Below, one piece after another: positions 1 through 9,309 of a stretch of DNA of 64,000 nucleotides; positions within the stretch are counted from its first letter, which is position 1, and each line of letters begins with the position of its first letter. Both the position numbers and the translations under genes were made by a program. Origin of the DNA: Pseudomonas libanensis (GTDB lineage Bacteria; Pseudomonadota; Gammaproteobacteria; Pseudomonadales; Pseudomonadaceae); assembly GCF_001439685.1 (NCBI RefSeq), contig NZ_JYLH01000015.1, forward strand, positions 62,001 to 126,000. Reading direction: 5' to 3'. The notes under the pieces are model-generated. The model was not told where the DNA came from, did not search any database, and worked only from the letters and a program-made list of their open reading frames with translations.

Positions 1-566
1 GCGGGAAGATCGTTGAAAGGGACATGGCTGAAGCCTGGCAGTTGTGGCTCGAAGCGGTTACCCGATAAACCTGCCGAAGCCGCCAGGGCAGCGAAGCTAC
101 GACCATGGCAACCGTTGCTCGCGCTGATAATGCGATAGGCCCCCCCGCGATGCAGCTGCCCCCATTTGCGCGCCAGCTTGATCGCCGCCTCGCAGGCTTG
201 CGCGCCGCTGTTGAGCAGATAAGCCTGGTCGCTGCCGGTATGCCGGCAAAGACGCTCGACGAGATTGAGTTGGGCGCGATTGTGCAAGCCGTTGCCGGAG
301 TTGATCAGCGCCTGAGTTTGCTCGGCCAGGGCCTTGATCAACACCTGCGGACTATGACCGAGACTGTTGGCAGCATTGCCTTGGCTGAAATCCAGGTAGG
401 CACGCTCATCGCTGTCCCACAGCCAGGAGCCCTGGCCACGCACGAACACTTGAGGCGGGCGCGCCACGGTGGGCATCAGGGATTCAGTGGAACGGTTGTC
501 GTGCGGCGGATCCAGGATCAGATCGTCAAGGCTCGGCGCTGGCCGGCGCATGTTGAACAGGTTCAC
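1..566 (-). CDS. Class-III aminotransferase (ArgD-like), N-terminal part
   Basis: The N-terminal ~188 codons of a PLP-dependent aspartate aminotransferase family protein; the rest, including the Schiff-base lysine, lies beyond the window edge. The translation begins MNLFNMRRPAPSLDDLIL from a GTG at 566 (an ATG at 551 is an alternative). It contains the fold-type I class-III signatures LWDSDERAYLDFSQGNAANS, LINSGNGLHN, a SGAQACEAAIKLAR helix, and the NGCHGRSFAALAAS segment that contacts the cofactor phosphate. Acetylornithine and other omega-amino-acid transaminases share these, so the substrate is not resolved. It is divergent from a LysR regulator, which may control it. Confidence 0.8.
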   Translation of the reverse strand, partial: MNLFNMRRPAPSLDDLILDPPHDNRSTESLMPTVARPPQVFVRGQGSWLWDSDERAYLDFSQGNAANSLGHSPQVLIKALAEQTQALINSGNGLHNRAQLNLVERLCRHTGSDQAYLLNSGAQACEAAIKLARKWGQLHRGGAYRIISASNGCHGRSFAALAASAGLSGNRFEPQLPGFSHVPFNDLP

Positions 567-775
567 ACGTCAGCCCCGATGGCAACCGGACCTTGGTCGG
601 AATAACCTTGCCAAATCACCGGTAGGTTTTTTGTCTTGCCTATGCAAACGTTATCAACACAAACGCTATTCATTGTCCGATCCGGCCCTGTAAGCCCTGC
701 GAATAGGCGCTAGACTAGGCGTCTGCGGGGCCGACGGCCATTTCGATTTTCCAGCTTTTTCGATAAGCAAACCTT

Positions 776-1675
776 ATGGATTTCAAGCAACTGCGTTATT
801 TCGTCGCGGTGTATGAGGAAGGCCACGTAGGCCGTGCCGCGGAGCGTTTGTCGATCTCCCAGCCAGCCTTGTCGCAACAGATTCGCCAACTCGAGCAGAA
901 CCTCGACGTGAGTCTGTTCGAACGCAGCAGCAAGCGCCTGTTACCGACGCTGGCGGCGCACACCCTATACAACCATGCATTGCCGCTCATTGATGGCATG
1001 CAGCAAGCCGTGGAGGCGCTGCGCAACTTCAAGGGCCAGGCCATGCGCACCCTGGCCATCGGCGTGCTGCAAACCGTGCACACGAGCCTGGTGCCGCAGA
1101 TGCTCGAGCGCGTGCGCAAGGCCCAGCCCCATCTGGTGGTGCAGATCTACGAATTGACCGGGCTTGAGATCGAGCGCCGGTTGCTCAACGGTGCCCTCGA
1201 CATTGGCATCAGCTACCTGCCGCCACGTCAGCCGGGCCTGCACGGCGTATTGCTGTACGAAGATGAGTTGAAGGTGGTGATTCCCGAAGACCATCCGCTG
1301 CGCGAATTCAAGAAAGTCTCGTTGAAACAGGCGGCCGAACTGCCGATGTTGCTGCTGGGGGAGGAGTTTCAAGTCAGGCAGATCTGGCAGGGCCAGTTGG
1401 CTAACCTGGGACGCCGCCCGCAGGTGCAGGCCGAACTCAATACCATGGTGGGCATTCTCGACAGCCTGCCTCACTCCCGGCTGGCGACGGTACTGCCGGG
1501 CCGCTCCCAGGACGAACACAACAGCAAGGCGCTGCTGTGGAAACCCTTGAGTGAACCCAGGGTGGCGCTGAAAGTAGGCTTGGTGTGCCGCGATGTGCAG
1601 CGCCAGCAGGCGACGGTGGCGTTGCTGCGCACCTTGCTCGAAGACGTGATGAATGCCCCTCGGGCAAGCGCCTGA
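776..1675 (+). CDS. LysR-family transcriptional regulator (CynR/CbbR-like)
   Basis: A 299-residue DNA-binding regulator. The N-terminal winged helix-turn-helix reads LRYFVAVYEEGHVGRAAERL with SISQPALSQQIRQLE as recognition helix (residues 6-40). A periplasmic-binding-protein-like effector domain follows from about residue 90 (TLAIGVLQTVHTSLVPQMLERV). Length and domain order are those of ordinary LysR proteins. It is divergent from the aminotransferase at 1-566 across a ~210-bp gap, the usual arrangement for a LysR target. The effector is unknown. A strong hairpin terminator follows directly. Confidence 0.9.
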   Translation: MDFKQLRYFVAVYEEGHVGRAAERLSISQPALSQQIRQLEQNLDVSLFERSSKRLLPTLAAHTLYNHALPLIDGMQQAVEALRNFKGQAMRTLAIGVLQTVHTSLVPQMLERVRKAQPHLVVQIYELTGLEIERRLLNGALDIGISYLPPRQPGLHGVLLYEDELKVVIPEDHPLREFKKVSLKQAAELPMLLLGEEFQVRQIWQGQLANLGRRPQVQAELNTMVGILDSLPHSRLATVLPGRSQDEHNSKALLWKPLSEPRVALKVGLVCRDVQRQQATVALLRTLLEDVMNAPRASA

Positions 1676-1691
1676 CTTTTTCGCGGACAAA

Positions 1692-1717
1692 AGAAAACCC
1701 CGCCGAAGCGGGGCTTT
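1692..1717 (+). terminator. Rho-independent terminator after the LysR gene
   Basis: The inverted repeat CCCCGC-CGAA-GCGGGG (1698-1713) is preceded by AAAA and followed by CTTT, about 20 bp after the LysR stop codon. The GC stem, tight tetraloop and short T run fit an intrinsic terminator. Confidence 0.8.
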
Positions 1718-1901
1718 GCAGACTGTTTCCCTGACATCCATTTCACTCCGCCGTCCTGGCAGAATCCTACGTGTCCGTGTTGTTGCTTTGCGCTTCCTGC
1801 GCGACGTCCATGTGAAGTAGATTAGCCGTGGATCCAATTTGGCGATAGAGGACGAATAGCAGTACGTCATGTAAGAGAATGCTTACACAGCCTCCACGCC
1901 C

Positions 1902-3680
1902 TTAGAACAGGGCTTCATCCATCAGGAACAGCGATTCGCTACCGGCTTTTACCGATGCACTCAACGAGTGGATACGCGGCAACAAGCGGGCAAAGTAGAA
2001 ACGTGCGGTACCCAGTTTGCTGGCGTAGAACGCTTCCTCGGTCTCCTTGCCCAACGCGGCCTTGGCCATGCGCGCCCACATGTAGGCATAGGCCATGTAG
2101 CCGAACGCATGCAGGTACTCCACCGATGCTGCGCCGATTTCATTCGGGTTGTTCCTGGCGCGATCCAGCACCCAGGCCGTCAATTCATCCAGGTTATCCA
2201 CCGCTGCGCTGAGCGGCTCAGTGAACTCGGCCAACTCGGCACTTGATCCGGCGATGAACTGGCGGATCTCATCGGCGAACAGGGTGTAGAAAGCACCGCC
2301 GCTGCCGACGATCTTGCGGCCCATCAAGTCCAGGGCCTGAATGCCATTGGTGCCTTCGTAGATCTGGGTGATGCGCACGTCACGCACCAACTGCTCCTGG
2401 CCCCACTCGCGGATGTAGCCATGGCCGCCGAATACTTGCTGGCCGAGCACGGTGGTTTCCAGGCCCAGGTCGGTAAGGAAGGCCTTGGCAACGGGGGTCA
2501 GCAATGCCACCAGGTTATCCGCGCGCTCCCGAGCAGCTGCATCGTCACTGAACTTGGCGATGTCCAACTGCGTTGCCACATACGTGGAGAACGCCCGACC
2601 GCCTTCGTTCGCTGCCTTCATGGTCAGCAGCATGCGGCGCACATCCGGATGCACGATGATCGGGTCTGCCACTTTGTCCTTGGCCTGTGCCCCCTGCGGA
2701 GAGCGGCTCTGCAGGCGGTCGCGGGCATATTCAATCGCGTTCTGATAAGAGCGCTCGCCGGATGCCAAGCCCTGGATCCCCACCCCCAGGCGCTCATAGT
2801 TCATCATGGTGAACATCGCCGCCAGGCCACGGTTGGGCTCACCCACCAGATAACCCACGGCCTCGTCGAAATTCATCACGCAGGTCGCGGACGCCTGGAT
2901 GCCCATCTTGTGTTCAATCGAACCACAGGTCACCGGGTTACGCGCGCCCAGGCTGCCGTCGGCATTGACCAGGAACTTCGGCACCAGGAACAGCGAGATG
3001 CCCTTGGGCCCGGCCGGTGCATCCGGCAGCTTGGCCAGCACCAGGTGGATGATGTTTTCGGTCAGATCGTGTTCGCCACCAGTGATGAAAATCTTGGTGC
3101 CGCTGACTTTGTAGGAACCGTCTGCCTGAGGCTCGGCCTTGGTGCGGATCATCCCCAGGTCGGTACCGGCATGGGCTTCGGTCAAGCACATCGAACCGGC
3201 CCACTCACCGGAATACATCTTCGGCAGGTAGGCCGCCTTGAGCGCTTCACTGGCATGGGTGTTGATCGATACACAGGCGCCGGAAGTCAGCATCGGGTAC
3301 AGGCCGAATGCCAGGCTCGACGAGTTGATCATTTCTTCGACCTGCGCCGACACCGCCTTGGGCATGCCCATGCCGCCATAGGTCGGATCGCCGCCCACTC
3401 CCACCCAACCGCCTTCGGCATAGGTGCTGTACGCCTGGGGGAAACCGTCAGGAGTACTGACTGCGCCGTCCTTCCAGTGGCAGCCTTGCTCATCGCCGCC
3501 GCGGCTGAGGGGGGCGATGGATTTGGCGGTGACTTTGCCGGCTTCTTCGAGGATCGCCTCAACGGTTTCGGCATCAACGCTGTCTGCCAATGCCGGCAAC
3601 TGGGCCCAAGTCTTGGCGACCTCAAAAACTTCGTTGAGGACGAAGCGCATATCACGCAACGGCGCTTTGTAATCAGCCAT
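1902..3680 (-). CDS. Acyl-CoA dehydrogenase (FadE-type, ~600 aa), paralogue 1
   Basis: A 592-residue FAD enzyme catalysing alpha,beta-dehydrogenation of acyl-CoA, the first step of beta-oxidation. It has the long architecture: an N-terminal extension (MADYKAPLRDMRFVLNEVF), the acyl-CoA dehydrogenase N, middle (MCLTEAHAGTDLGMIRTKAE) and C domains, and an extra C-terminal acetyl-CoA-dehydrogenase-type domain. QIYEGTNGIQALDLMGRK carries the glutamate in the position of the catalytic base. First of three paralogues on the same strand. The neighbourhood (three such genes beside bioBFHCD) resembles P. aeruginosa PA0506-PA0508, from which long- or medium-chain specificity is inferred, not seen. Confidence 0.9.
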   Translation of the reverse strand: MADYKAPLRDMRFVLNEVFEVAKTWAQLPALADSVDAETVEAILEEAGKVTAKSIAPLSRGGDEQGCHWKDGAVSTPDGFPQAYSTYAEGGWVGVGGDPTYGGMGMPKAVSAQVEEMINSSSLAFGLYPMLTSGACVSINTHASEALKAAYLPKMYSGEWAGSMCLTEAHAGTDLGMIRTKAEPQADGSYKVSGTKIFITGGEHDLTENIIHLVLAKLPDAPAGPKGISLFLVPKFLVNADGSLGARNPVTCGSIEHKMGIQASATCVMNFDEAVGYLVGEPNRGLAAMFTMMNYERLGVGIQGLASGERSYQNAIEYARDRLQSRSPQGAQAKDKVADPIIVHPDVRRMLLTMKAANEGGRAFSTYVATQLDIAKFSDDAAARERADNLVALLTPVAKAFLTDLGLETTVLGQQVFGGHGYIREWGQEQLVRDVRITQIYEGTNGIQALDLMGRKIVGSGGAFYTLFADEIRQFIAGSSAELAEFTEPLSAAVDNLDELTAWVLDRARNNPNEIGAASVEYLHAFGYMAYAYMWARMAKAALGKETEEAFYASKLGTARFYFARLLPRIHSLSASVKAGSESLFLMDEALF

Positions 3681-3799
3681 GGCAAACCTCGTGAGAACGT
3701 GAAAAGTGATTCGATAGGATCGGTTTTACAAGCTCCGAGTGTACCCGAACAACTTTTCAGACACATAGGGTCCACTTGTGACCAGTAGGTATTTTTAAG

Positions 3800-5572
3800 T
3801 CATTCCAGCTGGAATGCCGCCCCGGGCAGACTCATCAGGCATTCGCTGCCCGCTTCCACGGCGGCGCGGTGGGTAGTGGTACGCGGCAGCAGACGCTTGA
3901 AGTAGAAATCGCAGGTGGCCAGCTTGGCCTGGGTGAACGCGGCATCGTCCTGGGACTGGGCGGCAATCGCCATGCGCAACCACAGGTAAGCCAGGATGAT
4001 ATAGCCGCTGTACATCAGGTAATCCATCGCCGCAGCGCCCACTTCGTCAGGATTCTTCATCGCCGCCATCCCGACTTTGGTGGTCAACTCACCCCACTCC
4101 TGATTGAGCTGGTTGAGCTGCGCCACATGGGCCTTGAATTGCGGATGCTCGGCCTGCGCCCCACAGAACTTATGCACGATCCTGGTAAACCCGCGCAGCA
4201 GTTTGCCTTGGCTACCCAGCACTTTGCGCCCCAGCAAATCGAGGGCCTGGATACCGTTGGTGCCTTCATAGATCGGCGCAATCCGCGCATCGCGTGCCAG
4301 TTGCTCCATGCCCCACTCGCGAATATAGCCATGGCCGCCAAATACCTGCATGCCATGATTGGTCACCTCCAGGCCGGTTTCGGTCATGAAGGCCTTGCAG
4401 ATCGGCGTAAGGAAGGCCAACAAGTCTTCGGCCTCCTGGCGTTGGCCGGCGTCGCTGCCCAGATGAGCAATATCGAGCAGTTGCGCGGTGAAGTAGGTCA
4501 GTGCGCGGTTGCCCTCGTTAAAGGCTTTCATGGTCAGCAGCATGCGGCGTACATCGGCATGCACGATGATCGGGTCAGCAGCTTTCTCCGGGGCCTTGGC
4601 GCCGGTCAGCGAGCGCATTTGCAGGCGTTCGCCGGCGTATTTGATCGCGCCCTGGAAACTTGCTTCACCGTTGCACAGGCCCTGCATGCCGGTGCCCAGG
4701 CGGGCGTGGTTCATCATGGTGAACATGCAGTTGAGGCCCTTGTTCGCCTCGCCAATCAAAAAACCCTTGGCACCATCGAAATTCAGCACACATGTGGCCG
4801 AAGCCTTGATGCCCATCTTGTGTTCGATGGAGCCACAGTGCACCGCGTTGCGCTCACCCGAGTCCGCATGGAACTTGGGCACGATAAACAGCGAAATCCC
4901 CTTGGTACCCGCAGGCGCATCCGGCAACTTGGCTAACACCAGGTGGATGATATTGGCGCTCATGTCGTGCTCACCGGCCGAAATGAAGATCTTGCTGCCG
5001 GTGATTGCATAGCTGCCATCGGTTTGGGGCACGGCGCGGGTCTTGATCAGGCCCAGGTCGGTGCCGCAGTGGGCTTCGGTCAGGCACATAGTGCCGGTCC
5101 ATTCGCCAGCGGTGAGCTTGGTCAGGTAGGTGGCTTTCTGTTCGTCGGTACCGTGGGCCTGGATGGCCGACATTGCGCCATGGGTCAGGCCCGGGTACAT
5201 GCCCCAAGAGGTATTGCTGGAACCGATCATCTCGCTCAGCACCAGGCCCAGGGAATGGGGCAAGCCCTGGCCGCCGTAGGCCGGGTCCGCCGCCACGCCG
5301 TGCCAGCCGCCTGCCACGTATTGGGCGAAGGCTTCCTTGAAGCCCTTGGGGGTAGTCACCACGCCATTGTCGAAATGGCAGCCCTCTTCATCGCCACTGC
5401 GGTTGAGTGGCGCGAGCACGTTTTCGCAGAACTTCGCGCCTTCCTCAAGGATCGCACTGACCATGTCCGGGCTGGCGTCCGTTGCACCCAGGGCCGCGTA
5501 ATGGCCGTGGAAATCGAACACGTTGTCGATCAGAAAGCGCATGTCGCGCAAGGGAGCTTTGTACTCAGGCAT
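3800..5572 (-). CDS. Acyl-CoA dehydrogenase (FadE-type), paralogue 2
   Basis: A 590-residue flavoprotein of the same long family as its neighbours. The start at MPEYKAPLRDMRFLIDNVF is chosen because its N terminus aligns with both paralogues and a GGAG lies 7-8 bp upstream; an in-frame ATG at 5629 would add 19 unrelated residues. Landmarks are MCLTEAHCGTDLGLIKTRAV for flavin/substrate contacts, FGGHGYIREWGMEQLARD, and PIYEGTNGIQALDLLGRK with the catalytic-base glutamate. The gap to paralogue 1 is about 120 bp, so separate promoters or a loose operon are both possible. Chain-length preference cannot be read from sequence. Confidence 0.9.
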   Translation of the reverse strand: MPEYKAPLRDMRFLIDNVFDFHGHYAALGATDASPDMVSAILEEGAKFCENVLAPLNRSGDEEGCHFDNGVVTTPKGFKEAFAQYVAGGWHGVAADPAYGGQGLPHSLGLVLSEMIGSSNTSWGMYPGLTHGAMSAIQAHGTDEQKATYLTKLTAGEWTGTMCLTEAHCGTDLGLIKTRAVPQTDGSYAITGSKIFISAGEHDMSANIIHLVLAKLPDAPAGTKGISLFIVPKFHADSGERNAVHCGSIEHKMGIKASATCVLNFDGAKGFLIGEANKGLNCMFTMMNHARLGTGMQGLCNGEASFQGAIKYAGERLQMRSLTGAKAPEKAADPIIVHADVRRMLLTMKAFNEGNRALTYFTAQLLDIAHLGSDAGQRQEAEDLLAFLTPICKAFMTETGLEVTNHGMQVFGGHGYIREWGMEQLARDARIAPIYEGTNGIQALDLLGRKVLGSQGKLLRGFTRIVHKFCGAQAEHPQFKAHVAQLNQLNQEWGELTTKVGMAAMKNPDEVGAAAMDYLMYSGYIILAYLWLRMAIAAQSQDDAAFTQAKLATCDFYFKRLLPRTTTHRAAVEAGSECLMSLPGAAFQLE

Positions 5573-5662
5573 GGCAATGTCTCCGGCAGCAGATGCTTTC
5601 AAGCTACTGCCGGCCCCGCTTGTGGACAATCACTGTAGCGCTGCTGAATACAGCGCCATTAC

Positions 5663-6985
5663 TCAACCGGCAGCGCTTTCCATGCGTACCGCGCCACGTC
5701 GGGTTTGGCCGGCCGCGACCACACAGTTACGCCCCGCGCCCTTGGCGGCGTACAACGCCTGGTCGGCGCACTTGAGCACTTCTTCGGGGCTGCGCTGCTC
5801 GGCCTGGCGCTCGGCCACACCGATGCTGACCGTCACCGACACACTGGATGCACCGCTGCCAGCACGCCGCTGGCGGCCTTGATGGTCGTCATGGGGGCGG
5901 TCCGGGTTGCGCAACTTGATAGCGTAGCCGGCGATGATCTCGCGGATCTCCTCCAGATGCGGCATGCATTCATCCAGGGTCTTGCCGGCAAACACCACGG
6001 CAAACTCTTCACCGCCATACCGGTAGGCTCGCCCTCCGCCGCTGACCTTGGACAACTTGCTCGCCACCAGGCGCAACACCTGGTCTCCCACGTCATGGCC
6101 ATGGGTGTCGTTGAAACGCTTGAAGTGATCCACGTCGCTCATCGCCAGCACATAGTTGCGCCCCAGCCGCTGCATGCGCTCGTTGAGGGCGCGTCGCCCG
6201 GGCAAGCCGGTCAGCTCATCGCGAAATGCCATTTGATAGGCCTCATGGGCCACACCGGCAGCGATCATCAGCATCACCTGGCTGCACATGATGTTAAGGG
6301 TGAACGGCAGGATGAAGGTTTGCGGCAACATCCAGAACATCCCCAGCAGTCCCACCACTTGCGCAGCATGCAGCGGGCGTGGCTGGTACCAGTACTGTGC
6401 CGCCAGGGTGACAAAGCCGATCAGGAACATGGGGTATGAGAGTTGAATCAGGCTCATCCAGGTGCCATGCAGCGCCGGCCAGCGAATCTCCGCCAGCCAG
6501 TTAAGTAGCTCCTGGGGGAAACTTTGCTCCAGAGCCAATGCCACGCTGCCTACCGCCAGTAACACCGCGGCGCGTGCGATGAAATCACGGAACAAATGGG
6601 TCTTCTCCTGCCACAACGCGTAGACGCTGAACAGCAACGGCAACAATAGACAACACAAGTGAAACACCACCGCAGCGTCTTCGCGCACGCGGCCATTGTC
6701 GCGGTAGAAATCGGTCTGGGTATCCAGCAGGAAATAGGCAACGTACACCGTGATCATCAGGAACAGTTCACGCTGGCGTCGATACACCGCACAGTAGGCA
6801 CCGCCCAGCAACAAGACCAGGGTGGGCAGCACGTTGAACAACGAAGTGAAGAAGACACTGAGGTCCTTGACGTACGCAGCCGAAAGCCCAGCCAGCAATA
6901 GCAGCAGCGAGGGTAGGAAGTGGCTTAAACGTAGTGCAGACACGCGTGACAAGGGTAAAACTCCGACCCGCAAAAAAAATAGCAC
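5663..6985 (-). CDS. Membrane-anchored diguanylate cyclase (GGDEF)
   Basis: The N-terminal half has several hydrophobic helices (for example LPSLLLLLAGLSAAYV, LPTLVLLLGGAYCAVY, ITVYVAYFLL, AAVLLAVGSVALAL, GLLGMFWMLPQTFIL), so the protein sits in the inner membrane. The C-terminal ~180 residues are a GGDEF domain with DELTGLPGRRAL, MSDVDHFKRFNDTHGHDVGD and the active-site signature RYGGEEF, so synthesis of cyclic di-GMP is expected. The position of the RxxD inhibitory site reads SGGG, so feedback inhibition is probably lost. The start is uncertain: GTG at 6985, or a TTG at 6952 with GGAG 8 bp upstream. It interrupts the row of acyl-CoA dehydrogenases. Confidence 0.88.
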   Translation of the reverse strand: MLFFLRVGVLPLSRVSALRLSHFLPSLLLLLAGLSAAYVKDLSVFFTSLFNVLPTLVLLLGGAYCAVYRRQRELFLMITVYVAYFLLDTQTDFYRDNGRVREDAAVVFHLCCLLLPLLFSVYALWQEKTHLFRDFIARAAVLLAVGSVALALEQSFPQELLNWLAEIRWPALHGTWMSLIQLSYPMFLIGFVTLAAQYWYQPRPLHAAQVVGLLGMFWMLPQTFILPFTLNIMCSQVMLMIAAGVAHEAYQMAFRDELTGLPGRRALNERMQRLGRNYVLAMSDVDHFKRFNDTHGHDVGDQVLRLVASKLSKVSGGGRAYRYGGEEFAVVFAGKTLDECMPHLEEIREIIAGYAIKLRNPDRPHDDHQGRQRRAGSGASSVSVTVSIGVAERQAEQRSPEEVLKCADQALYAAKGAGRNCVVAAGQTRRGAVRMESAAG

Positions 6986-7115
6986 TGTGCCTCTATGCAG
7001 TCAGTTAATCACAACCTGCCTGACATGTATCACATTGCCACTACTGTAACGGCAGCGGATTGCAATCCCTGAGTGCATTACTGCGGATTTTTATATTCGC
7101 TACGGACGGGCAAAA

Positions 7116-7149
7116 AAAACCGCCGCGTCCCGAGGGAGGCGGCGGTTTT
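7116..7149 (-). terminator. Terminator of acyl-CoA dehydrogenase paralogue 3
   Basis: The arms CCGCCGC (7120-7126) and GCGGCGG (7139-7145) are flanked by an A run on one side and TTTT on the other. It sits just past the stop of the minus-strand gene at 7168-8973. The A/T runs on both sides would let it act in both directions. Confidence 0.8.
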
Positions 7150-7167
7150 AGACAGAACCGGTCAGGC

Positions 7168-8973
7168 TCAGTAAGCCAGGCCGAAGTCTTCTTCTTTCAT
7201 GTCCATCAGGTTGCTGGCGCCCGACAGCATGGTCGCCACGTGGGTGCGGGTACGCGGCAGGATGCGTTGGAAGTAGAAGCGCGCGGTCTGCAACTTGGCA
7301 GTGTAGAACGCTTCTTCGGTGGTGCCGGCGGCCAGCTTCTCGGCAGCCAGGCGTGCCATGTCGGCCCAGAAGTAAGCCAGGCACGCATAACCGGAATACA
7401 TCAGGTAGTCCACCGAGGCGGCACCGACTTCTTCACGGTCCTTCATCGCGGCCATGCCGACCTTCATGGTCAACTCGCCCCACTCTTTGTTCAACGCCGC
7501 CAGCGGAGCAACGAACTCTTTGACAGCCTCGTTACCTTCGTTGGCCTGGCAGAATTTGTGCACGATCTTGGTGAAGCCCTTGAGCGCTTCGCCCTGAGTC
7601 ATGAGCACTTTACGGCCGAGCAAGTCCAGTGCCTGGATGCCGGTGGTGCCTTCGTACAGCATCGAAATGCGGCTGTCGCGAACGTTCTGCTCCATGCCCC
7701 ACTCGGCGATGAAGCCGTGGCCGCCGTAGATCTGCACGCCGTGGTTGGCCGATTCAAAACCGACTTCAGTCATGAACGCCTTGGCGATCGGGGTCATAAA
7801 GGCCAGCAGGCCGTCGGCCTGTTTCTTGGCTTCGTCGTCGGTGCCGTACTTGACGATGTCCACTTGCTTGGCGGTGAAGTACACCATCGCACGGTTGCCT
7901 TCGGCGAAGGCTTTCATGGTCAGCAGCATGCGGCGCACGTCAGGGTGCACGATGATCGGGTCGGCGGCTTTGTCCGGCGCTTTCGGGCCAGTCAGGGAGC
8001 GCATCTGCAAGCGATCACGGGCATATTTCAAGCCGCCCTGGAAGCCGATCTCGGCATGGGACAGGCCCTGCAGCGCAGTCCCCAGGCGAGCGGTGTTCAT
8101 AAAGGTGAACATGCAGTTCAGGCCTTTGTTCGCCGGGCCGATCAGGAAACCGGTGGCCGCGTCGAAATTCATCACGCAGGTGGCGTTGCCGTGGATGCCC
8201 ATCTTGTGTTCCAGGGAGCCACAGGTCACCGCGTTGCGCTCGCCCACCGAACCATCGGCGTTGGGCAGGAACTTGGGCACGATAAACAGCGAGATGCCTT
8301 TGGTGCCGGCCGGTGCATCCGGCAGGCGGGCCAGTACGATGTGGACGATGTTGTCGGCCATGTCGTGTTCACCGGCCGAGATGAAGATCTTGGTGCCGGA
8401 TACTTTGTAGGAACCGTCGGCCTGAGGCTCGGCCTTGGTGCGCAACATGCCCAGGTCGGTGCCGCAGTGCGGCTCGGTCAGGCACATGGTGCCGGTCCAC
8501 TCGCCCGACACCAGCTTGGTCAGGTAAGCCTCTTGCTGCTCAGGGGTGCCGTGCTCGGAAATGGTGTTCATCGCGCCATGGGACAGGCCCGGGTACATGC
8601 CCCACGACCAGTTGGCGGCCCCCACCATTTCGCTCACCGCCAGGCCCAGGGATTCCGGCAGGCCTTGACCGCCGTGCTCCACATCGTGGGCCAGGCTTGG
8701 CCAGCCGCCTTCGACGAATTGCTTGTAGGCTTCTTTGAAGCCGGTAGGGGTCTTAACGCCTGACTCACTCCAGGTACACCCTTCGATGTCGCCCACGCGG
8801 TTCAACGGTGCCAGTACTTGCTCACAGAACTTGGCGCCTTCTTCGAGGATGGCGTCAACCATGTCCGGAGTAGCGTCCTGGCAAGCCGGCAGGCTCTGAT
8901 AGTGCGCTTCATAACCGAGCAGTTCGTCACGAACGAAGCGAATATCACGCAAGGGGGCCTTGTAGTCAGGCAT
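7168..8973 (-). CDS. Acyl-CoA dehydrogenase (FadE-type), paralogue 3
   Basis: A 601-residue long-form acyl-CoA dehydrogenase. The start MPDYKAPLRDIRFVRDELL is preceded by AGAGG at good spacing and aligns with the other two copies; an upstream ATG at 9036 would add unrelated residues. MCLTEPHCGTDLGMLRTKAE, YGGHGFIAEWGMEQNVRD and MLYEGTTGIQALDLLGRK mark the middle and catalytic regions, with the glutamate of YEGT as expected base. It has its own hairpin terminator, and a diguanylate cyclase separates it from paralogue 2. Likely role is fatty-acid beta-oxidation with electrons passed to ETF; specificity is unknown. Confidence 0.9.
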   Translation of the reverse strand: MPDYKAPLRDIRFVRDELLGYEAHYQSLPACQDATPDMVDAILEEGAKFCEQVLAPLNRVGDIEGCTWSESGVKTPTGFKEAYKQFVEGGWPSLAHDVEHGGQGLPESLGLAVSEMVGAANWSWGMYPGLSHGAMNTISEHGTPEQQEAYLTKLVSGEWTGTMCLTEPHCGTDLGMLRTKAEPQADGSYKVSGTKIFISAGEHDMADNIVHIVLARLPDAPAGTKGISLFIVPKFLPNADGSVGERNAVTCGSLEHKMGIHGNATCVMNFDAATGFLIGPANKGLNCMFTFMNTARLGTALQGLSHAEIGFQGGLKYARDRLQMRSLTGPKAPDKAADPIIVHPDVRRMLLTMKAFAEGNRAMVYFTAKQVDIVKYGTDDEAKKQADGLLAFMTPIAKAFMTEVGFESANHGVQIYGGHGFIAEWGMEQNVRDSRISMLYEGTTGIQALDLLGRKVLMTQGEALKGFTKIVHKFCQANEGNEAVKEFVAPLAALNKEWGELTMKVGMAAMKDREEVGAASVDYLMYSGYACLAYFWADMARLAAEKLAAGTTEEAFYTAKLQTARFYFQRILPRTRTHVATMLSGASNLMDMKEEDFGLAY

Positions 8974-9309
8974 AGCGATAAACCTCTGCTGATGTATCTG
9001 GGATGAACAACCGCGTGGATTTGTTATGGCGGTCAAACAGGTGTTTGAAACATACGTTTACGACCCAGGGTTGTCAAGCATCGGCCAGATGCCGTTTGTC
9101 TTGATGTGGGTCATCGCCAGGCACGGCGAAGCCTGCGGCGGGATGCCACGCTAAATTGAGTGCAAAGAGTTATTAGGGCTGGGCAAGAGACAAATGTGGG
9201 AGGGGGCTTGCCCCCGATAGCTGAGTGTCAGTCAGTACTTTTGTAGCTGACCCAGCGCTATCGGGGGCAAGCCCCCTCCCACATTTTGAATTACGTACAT
9301 AAAAGAGGA
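8974..9309. other. Intergenic region, promoter side of dehydrogenase 3
   Basis: A 336-bp gap between acyl-CoA dehydrogenase 3 and the small minus-strand gene at 9310-9591. It must hold the promoter of the dehydrogenase. The only recognisable structure is the REP pair at 9195-9283. No RNA gene or further coding sequence was seen. Confidence 0.6.
9195..9283. repeat. REPIN (inverted pair of REP sequences)
   Basis: Two inverted copies of a ~25-bp REP palindrome (TGTGGGAGGGGGCTTGCCCC and its reverse complement) are separated by about 40 bp. This is the arrangement of Pseudomonas REPINs, which are mobilised in trans by a RAYT transposase not present in this window. Confidence 0.9.

Noticed and set aside
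2421..3788. Long plus-strand open frames opposite the acyl-CoA dehydrogenases (also 3869-4936, 7060-8763)
   Set aside because: They are complementary shadows of highly conserved enzymes, with His/Gly/Ala-rich meaningless translations and no RBS.
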